A DNA stretch of 17,205 nucleotides from Sporomusaceae bacterium UBA1887 (GTDB taxonomy: Bacteria > Bacillota > Negativicutes > Sporomusales > DSM-15969): positions 1 through 17,205 of the forward strand of contig DDHB01000077.1 in the NCBI GenBank assembly GCA_002337925.1, written 5' to 3'. Shown piece by piece: positions 13,803 to 17,205 of this stretch. A program made the position numbers and the translations under genes. Each line of letters begins with the position of its first letter. The first letter of the stretch is position 1. The notes beneath the pieces are model-generated. The model saw only the letters and a list, made by a program, of their open reading frames with translations, was not told the origin of the DNA and made no database searches.

Positions 13803-14087
13803 GTGAAAAAGTACGAAGTCATGTTTATTGTGAAGCCCGCTGAAGAAGAGGCTCTTAACAACGTAGTTGCTAAGTTCGAAAATCTTCTGCAAGCAAATGG
13901 CGGCACGGTGGAAAAAGTTGACCGTTGGGGTAAGAGACGTTTGGCCTATGAAGTAAAAGAACACGCAGAAGGCCACTACTATCTTATGTTCTTCAGCGCT
14001 GAGCCTAAGGTTATTGCCGAGCTCGACCGCGTTATGAAGATTACCGACGAGATCTTAAAACACATGATCATTAAAGAAGACGAATAG
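13803..14087 (+). CDS. rpsF: 30S ribosomal protein S6
   Basis: The 94-residue protein matches bacterial S6, which binds S18 and 16S rRNA on the platform of the small subunit. KKYEVMFIVKP at the start, GGTVEKVDRWGKRRLAYEVK in the middle and HYYLMFFSAEPK are characteristic. The GTG start at 13803 follows an almost perfect anti-Shine-Dalgarno match, AGGAGGTGAT (13789-13798). It is the first gene of the rpsF-ssb-rpsR operon, with ssb starting 17 bases after its stop. Confidence 0.98.
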   Translation: MKKYEVMFIVKPAEEEALNNVVAKFENLLQANGGTVEKVDRWGKRRLAYEVKEHAEGHYYLMFFSAEPKVIAELDRVMKITDEILKHMIIKEDE

Positions 14088-14104
14088 ACCAGGGGGAAAG
14101 TGGC

Positions 14105-14530
14105 ATGAACTCAGTTAAACTTATCGGTCGTCTAGCCCAAGACCCTGAAGTGCGATATACCAAAACCGGCAAAGCAGTAGCTTCGTTTACCGTGGCCGTG
14201 TCCCGTAGTTTTGGAGCGCCTGGACAAGAACAACGGGAATCAACGGACTTTATTCCTATTGTGGCATGGGGAAACTTAGCTGAGATGTGCGGCAATAACC
14301 TGGCGAAAGGACACCGGGTATTTGTGGAAGGTCGTCTGCAAGTTCGTTCGTATGAAACTACGGATGGACAAAAAAGACGGGTAACTGAGATAGTCGCCAA
14401 TTTTGTCGCCCAAAGCATGGAATCGGATAAGGGAATGGGAAGCGGAACGGCCGTTTCAACTAACGCCAGTAAGCCAGTTGATTTTGGCCAATTCGGGCGT
14501 GATGTGATCGACGAGGAAATCCCGTTCTAA
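14105..14530 (+). CDS. ssb: Single-stranded DNA-binding protein
   Basis: SSB protects single-stranded DNA and recruits repair and replication partners. The 141-residue protein has the OB fold in residues 1-~105, opening with NSVKLIGRLAQDPEVRYT and including FIPIVAWGNLAE and KGHRVFVEGRLQVRSYE. A flexible linker follows, and the conserved acidic tip ends D-E-E-I-P-F. The linker is short, as in other Firmicute SSBs. The start is ATG 14105 with AGGGGGAAA upstream. Its location between rpsF and rpsR is the classic bacterial arrangement. Confidence 0.98.
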   Translation: MNSVKLIGRLAQDPEVRYTKTGKAVASFTVAVSRSFGAPGQEQRESTDFIPIVAWGNLAEMCGNNLAKGHRVFVEGRLQVRSYETTDGQKRRVTEIVANFVAQSMESDKGMGSGTAVSTNASKPVDFGQFGRDVIDEEIPF

Positions 14531-14569
14531 ATGATGGATCCCTCAAATTCTGAAGGGAGGTATAGACGA

Positions 14570-14800
14570 GTGAAACGCGAAAGAGGCAGAAAACCAAAGA
14601 AAAAGGTTTGTAGTTTCTGCGTTGATAAAATAGTGGCAATTGACTACAAAGATGTCCCTAAATTGCGTCGTTACACCACCGAGCGCGGCAAAATTCTGCC
14701 CCGCCGGATTTCTGGAAACTGCGCAAAACATCAACGTCAATTAACTCTTGCTATCAAACGGGCTCGCAATATTGCATTGCTCCCGTTCACAGCAGAATAG
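14570..14800 (+). CDS. rpsR: 30S ribosomal protein S18
   Basis: This 76-residue protein matches S18, the partner of S6. It keeps a full set of zinc ligands, C-S-F-C near the N-terminus and C-A-K-H in GNCAKHQRQL, so it is the C+ (zinc-binding) form. IDYKDVPKLRRYTTERGKI is diagnostic. I start at the GTG at 14570, eight bases after AGGGAGGT. An ATG at 14531 would add 13 unlike residues and read through the ribosome site. A strong terminator follows 10 bases after the stop. Confidence 0.97.
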   Translation: MKRERGRKPKKKVCSFCVDKIVAIDYKDVPKLRRYTTERGKILPRRISGNCAKHQRQLTLAIKRARNIALLPFTAE

Positions 14801-14810
14801 AAGCGCAACC

Positions 14811-14838
14811 AAACGCCGGGTATATCCCGGCGTTTTTT
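14811..14838 (+). terminator. Terminator of the rpsF operon
   Basis: AAACGCCGGG (14811-14820) pairs perfectly with CCCGGCGTTT (14826-14835). The loop is TATAT and a run of six T begins at 14833. Confidence 0.93.
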
Positions 14839-14934
14839 ATTTACCGAGAGGGTTTCTTGCTCTTGTATGAAGTTGGAAATTTTTTTTGTTTAAAAGTGTA
14901 CTAAAAACATCGTATAGCTGGAAAAACTATAATT

Positions 14935-14961
14935 GTCACCAGAAAGGTGGCTTTTTCTTTT
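14935..14961 (+). terminator. Second terminator-like hairpin in the rpsR-rnj gap
   Basis: GTCACC (14935-14940) pairs with GGTGGC (14946-14951), including one T-G pair, followed by TTTTTCTTT. It lies ~100 bases after the rpsF-operon terminator, so it may catch read-through. No gene lies between them. The bases from 14839 to 14934 are A/T-rich with no other structure that I see. Confidence 0.5.
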
Positions 14962-14979
14962 TATTTTGACAACGTGGCC

Positions 14980-15009
14980 TTGTTTAAGAGCACTGGTATA
15001 GGGTATACT
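14980..15009 (+). promoter_or_regulatory. Candidate promoter of the RNase J gene
   Basis: TTGTTT (14980-14985) and TATACT (15004-15009) are 18 bases apart. A perfect TTGACA at 14966-14971 has no -10 box at usable distance (TATAGG lies 25 bases away). The resulting leader would be about 150 bases. Confidence 0.4.
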
Positions 15010-15077
15010 AGTAGTACTATAGTTGAGCGGCTTATAAATCATTTTCGATGAGCGGATTGTGGACGAGATTATTTTTG

Positions 15078-15118
15078 GCTAGAGGGTCTCGAAATTTGGG
15101 GCGAGACCTTTCTTTAGC
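15078..15118 (+). promoter_or_regulatory. Terminator-like hairpin in the RNase J leader
   Basis: GGTCTCG (15085-15091) pairs with CGAGACC (15102-15108), followed by TTTCTTT. An outer GCTA/TAGC pair (15078-15081 with 15115-15118) can close it. It lies between the likely promoter and the start codon, so it may attenuate transcription or act in mRNA decay. No known riboswitch class was recognised. Confidence 0.5.
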
Positions 15119-15169
15119 TGTACCTATAGTAAGTATTTTATAAGAGAGATTTTATGGAGGTATATTATT

Positions 15170-16831
15170 TTGGAGCAAAAAGATAAGTTATTAATTATTC
15201 CTTTAGGTGGTTTGGGAGAAGTCGGCAAAAATATGACGGTTTTTCAATATGGTGACGATATTGTCATACTGGATGCCGGACTCGCTTTTCCGGAAGACGA
15301 TATGCTGGGAATTGACCTGGTCATCCCGGATATAACCTATTTGCAGGAGAATAAAGACAAAGTCCGGGCAGTTGTATTAACGCACGGACATGAAGACCAT
15401 ATTGGAGCATTATCCTATTTATTGAAGCAAATTAATGTGCCAGTCTATGGCACCCGTTTGGCGTTAGGATTAGTAGAGGGCCGCTTAAAAGAAAATCGCG
15501 TGCCCGAGTATTCTTTAAACCCTGTAAAACATGGTGATGAAATAACGGCCGGTGCTTTTACAATTGGCTTTATTCGGGTGAGTCATTCTATTCCTGATGC
15601 CTGCGGTTTGTATTTTAAGACGCCAGTGGGCACTGTTGTGCACACGGGTGATTTTAAGATTGATCAGACCCCGGTAGATGGAAAAGTAATGGATATTCAC
15701 AAGTTTGCTGAACTGGGAGATCGCGGCGTTTTAGCGCTGATGTCGGATAGTACAAATGCGGAGCGTCCCGGTTATACCGAGTCGGAGCGTTCAGTGGGTA
15801 TTGCCCTGGATACTGCTTTCCGGGCTGCTAACGGGCGGGTTATTTTAGCAACTTTCGCCTCAAATGTATCACGTATTCAACAGGCAGTTAATGCAGCTTG
15901 CAAATATGACCGCAAAGTGGCAGTGCTTGGCCGCAGTATGATCAATGTAGTGTCTATCGCCACTGAACTGGGCTATTTGCAGGTTCCTGAAGGCGTCATT
16001 ATTGACACAGATGAAATCAATCGCTATCGTGACAATCAAATGCTGATTCTGACGACAGGCAGCCAGGGTGAACCAATGGCTGGTTTAAGCCGTATGGCAA
16101 CAAGCAATCACCGCAGTATTTCCATCATCCCTGGTGATACGGTCATTATTTCTGCAACACCGATACCGGGTAATGAAAAATCAGTAGGTAAAACAATTGA
16201 CAGCCTGATGCGGTTAGGCGCTCATGTTGTATATGAAAGGTCGGCAGGCATCCATGTATCTGGTCATGCCAGCCAGGAAGAATTAAAATTAATGCTGAAC
16301 CTGGTTCGGCCTAAATATTTCATTCCGGTTCATGGTGAATACCGCATGCTTAGACAGCACGGTCAAATTGCTGAAAACATGGGTGTTGCCAAGGATAATA
16401 TTCTGATTGGTGATAATGGACAGGTATTTGAGTTCACAAAAACCAGCGGACGTAAAGCCGGTCGAGTAACTGCCGGGAAAGTCTTCGTAGATGGTTTGGG
16501 AGTTGGCGATGTAGGTAATATTGTTATCCGTGATCGTCAGCAGTTGTCAAAAGAAGGCGTGCTGATTGTTGTCTTAACCCTGGATAAACAACGCTGCTCG
16601 GTGCTCTCCGGCCCTGACCTGGTATCACGTGGATTCGTGTATGTCAGAGATTCAGAAGCGTTGATGAATGAAGCCCAAAACCGTGTAAAAGCAGTGCTTG
16701 AACGGTGCGAGGCAGGCAGCATAACGGAGTGGTCGGTGATTAAATCTCAGGTACGGGAAGCTCTTGGTAAATTCTTGTACGAGAAGACGGGAAGGCGGCC
16801 GATGATACTCCCCATCATCATGGAAGTCTAG
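15170..16831 (+). CDS. rnj: Ribonuclease J
   Basis: RNase J is a metallo-beta-lactamase/beta-CASP nuclease with 5'-exo- and endonuclease activity in mRNA decay and rRNA maturation. The 553-residue protein has the motif H72-G-H74-E-D76-H77, H139 in VSHSIPD and D161 in HTGDF as further metal ligands, LMSDSTNAE, the beta-CASP signatures ATFASNVSRIQQ, ILTTGSQGEP and HVSGHASQEE, and IPVHGEYRML near the metal site. The C-terminal ~100 residues form the usual dimerisation domain. The start is TTG 15170, nine bases after GGAGG (15156-15160). Family and length are clear. The sequence does not show whether it is J1 or J2. Its stop is followed nine bases later by composite repeat copy B. Confidence 0.97.
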   Translation: MEQKDKLLIIPLGGLGEVGKNMTVFQYGDDIVILDAGLAFPEDDMLGIDLVIPDITYLQENKDKVRAVVLTHGHEDHIGALSYLLKQINVPVYGTRLALGLVEGRLKENRVPEYSLNPVKHGDEITAGAFTIGFIRVSHSIPDACGLYFKTPVGTVVHTGDFKIDQTPVDGKVMDIHKFAELGDRGVLALMSDSTNAERPGYTESERSVGIALDTAFRAANGRVILATFASNVSRIQQAVNAACKYDRKVAVLGRSMINVVSIATELGYLQVPEGVIIDTDEINRYRDNQMLILTTGSQGEPMAGLSRMATSNHRSISIIPGDTVIISATPIPGNEKSVGKTIDSLMRLGAHVVYERSAGIHVSGHASQEELKLMLNLVRPKYFIPVHGEYRMLRQHGQIAENMGVAKDNILIGDNGQVFEFTKTSGRKAGRVTAGKVFVDGLGVGDVGNIVIRDRQQLSKEGVLIVVLTLDKQRCSVLSGPDLVSRGFVYVRDSEALMNEAQNRVKAVLERCEAGSITEWSVIKSQVREALGKFLYEKTGRRPMILPIIMEV

Positions 16832-16840
16832 TAGAGGGAC

Positions 16841-16961
16841 GGCCGCCGATAAGGCTCCATCTGCGTTGTTGTCGCTGCGGGCGTTCGCTTGCCGTACCGC
16901 CGCTGTACTGTCTGCGTTCACGTCCTCGCTCCGCCTAGCATCTGGAGCCTTCTCGACGGCC
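16841..16961 (+). repeat. Composite repeat copy B: imperfect palindrome
   Basis: The ends are GGCCGCCGATAAGG (16841-16854) and CCTTCTCGACGGCC (16948-16961), identical to copy A. The first 34 bases differ from copy A at one position. Next to the ends, GGCTCCA (16853-16859) pairs fully with TGGAGCC (16943-16949). The core (~16875-16925) differs from copy A, although GTAC again occurs twice seven bases apart (16894 and 16905). Confidence 0.9.
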
Positions 16962-16971
16962 TGAGCTTGTC

Positions 16972-17041
16972 GGCAAAGAAGGACGAAGAACGGGGCTTAT
17001 GCACAAACTATTGGTTGCATAGCTCCCCTTCCGGGGTGCAC
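16972..17041 (+). repeat. Composite repeat copy B: hairpin module 1
   Basis: The module has GGCA, GGACGA, GGGGCTTAT, a variable stretch that folds as TATGCA/TGCATA, then AGCTCCCC-TTCC-GGGGTGCAC. CTTATG and CATAAG on its two flanks (16995-17000 and 17041-17046) can also pair. Confidence 0.7.
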
Positions 17042-17071
17042 ATAAGCACCTTCAGGACTTCCGAGACCGGT

Positions 17072-17130
17072 GGCAGAGGAACGAGGCTTGGCACAACTGG
17101 GTGGTAAAGAGGCTCCCCTTCGGGGTGCAC
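17072..17130 (+). repeat. Composite repeat copy B: hairpin module 2
   Basis: A second, shorter module begins GGCAGAGGAACGAGGCTT and ends GGCTCCCCTTCGGGGTGCAC. Copy A has only one module. The bases 17131-17189 that follow hold nothing I recognise. Confidence 0.7.
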
Positions 17131-17189
17131 CGTGGACGAGAGCAAGGTATCGGGCACAGCTGCGCAAGGATATGGTACTAGGCTCATCT

Positions 17190-17205
17190 GTCATTGCGAG
17201 GAGCG
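17190..17205 (+). repeat. GTCATTGCGAGGAGCG repeat, cut by the window end
   Basis: This is identical to the first 16 bases of the element at 12218. It is in the same orientation and the same position after the hairpin modules. Confidence 0.7.

Noticed and set aside
14966..14971. Perfect TTGACA upstream of rnj as the -35 box
   Set aside because: No -10 at 16-18 bases. The nearest candidates are 25 or more bases away.
16889..17194. Overlapping open frames on both strands at the window end
   Set aside because: They lie wholly within the composite repeat, where GC-rich palindromic DNA gives spurious frames.

Overview
The window reads as chromosomal DNA of a strictly anaerobic, endospore-type Firmicute, most likely of the Negativicutes/Sporomusaceae kind. 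This is an inference from gene content: LL-diaminopimelate aminotransferase (DapL), pyruvate formate-lyase with its activase, SelD/YedF/DUF3343 selenium genes, RNase J, strong AGGAGG ribosome sites, frequent GTG/TTG starts and moderate GC. No phage, plasmid, IS transposase, rRNA, tRNA or CRISPR was seen.

Layout. 1-195 is the 3' end of an ACT-domain gene. 206-1348 is a metal unit: promoter, a NiCo (czcD-type) riboswitch with a mutually exclusive terminator, and a cation-diffusion-facilitator exporter. It converges on an unrecognised cysteine-rich, Thr/Pro-rich protein (1371-2237, minus) across a shared 18-bp terminator hairpin. 2409-5375 is a tight five-gene plus-strand run: selD, yedF, a DUF3343 Se/S-carrier-like gene, an MscS channel and a DUF951 gene, closed by a terminator. 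5592-9814 holds a TIM-barrel sugar-isomerase-like gene, then a ZTP (pfl-type) riboswitch, a Fur-box-like palindrome, pflB, pflA and a small membrane protein. A convergent orphan histidine kinase follows (9856-10803, minus).

10879-16831 is core: ychF, dapL (minus), the rpsF-ssb-rpsR operon and an RNase J gene with a long structured leader. DUF951, ychF and rpsF-ssb-rpsR also sit near each other in Bacillus subtilis (from memory), so the isomerase/pfl/kinase block at 5.4-10.8 kb looks like material lying inside an otherwise conserved neighbourhood, and dapL like a second insertion.

The most unusual structure is a GC-rich composite repeat found twice, directly after the stop codons of ychF (11997-12251) and rnj (16841 to the window end). 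Each copy has the same order: a ~121-bp imperfect palindrome with conserved arms and a variable core, then one (copy A) or two (copy B) ~60-73-bp modules ending in a CCCC/GGGG hairpin and GTGCAC, then a GTCATTGCGAGGAGCG dispersed repeat. A compensatory base-pair change between the two palindromes argues that the folded form is conserved.
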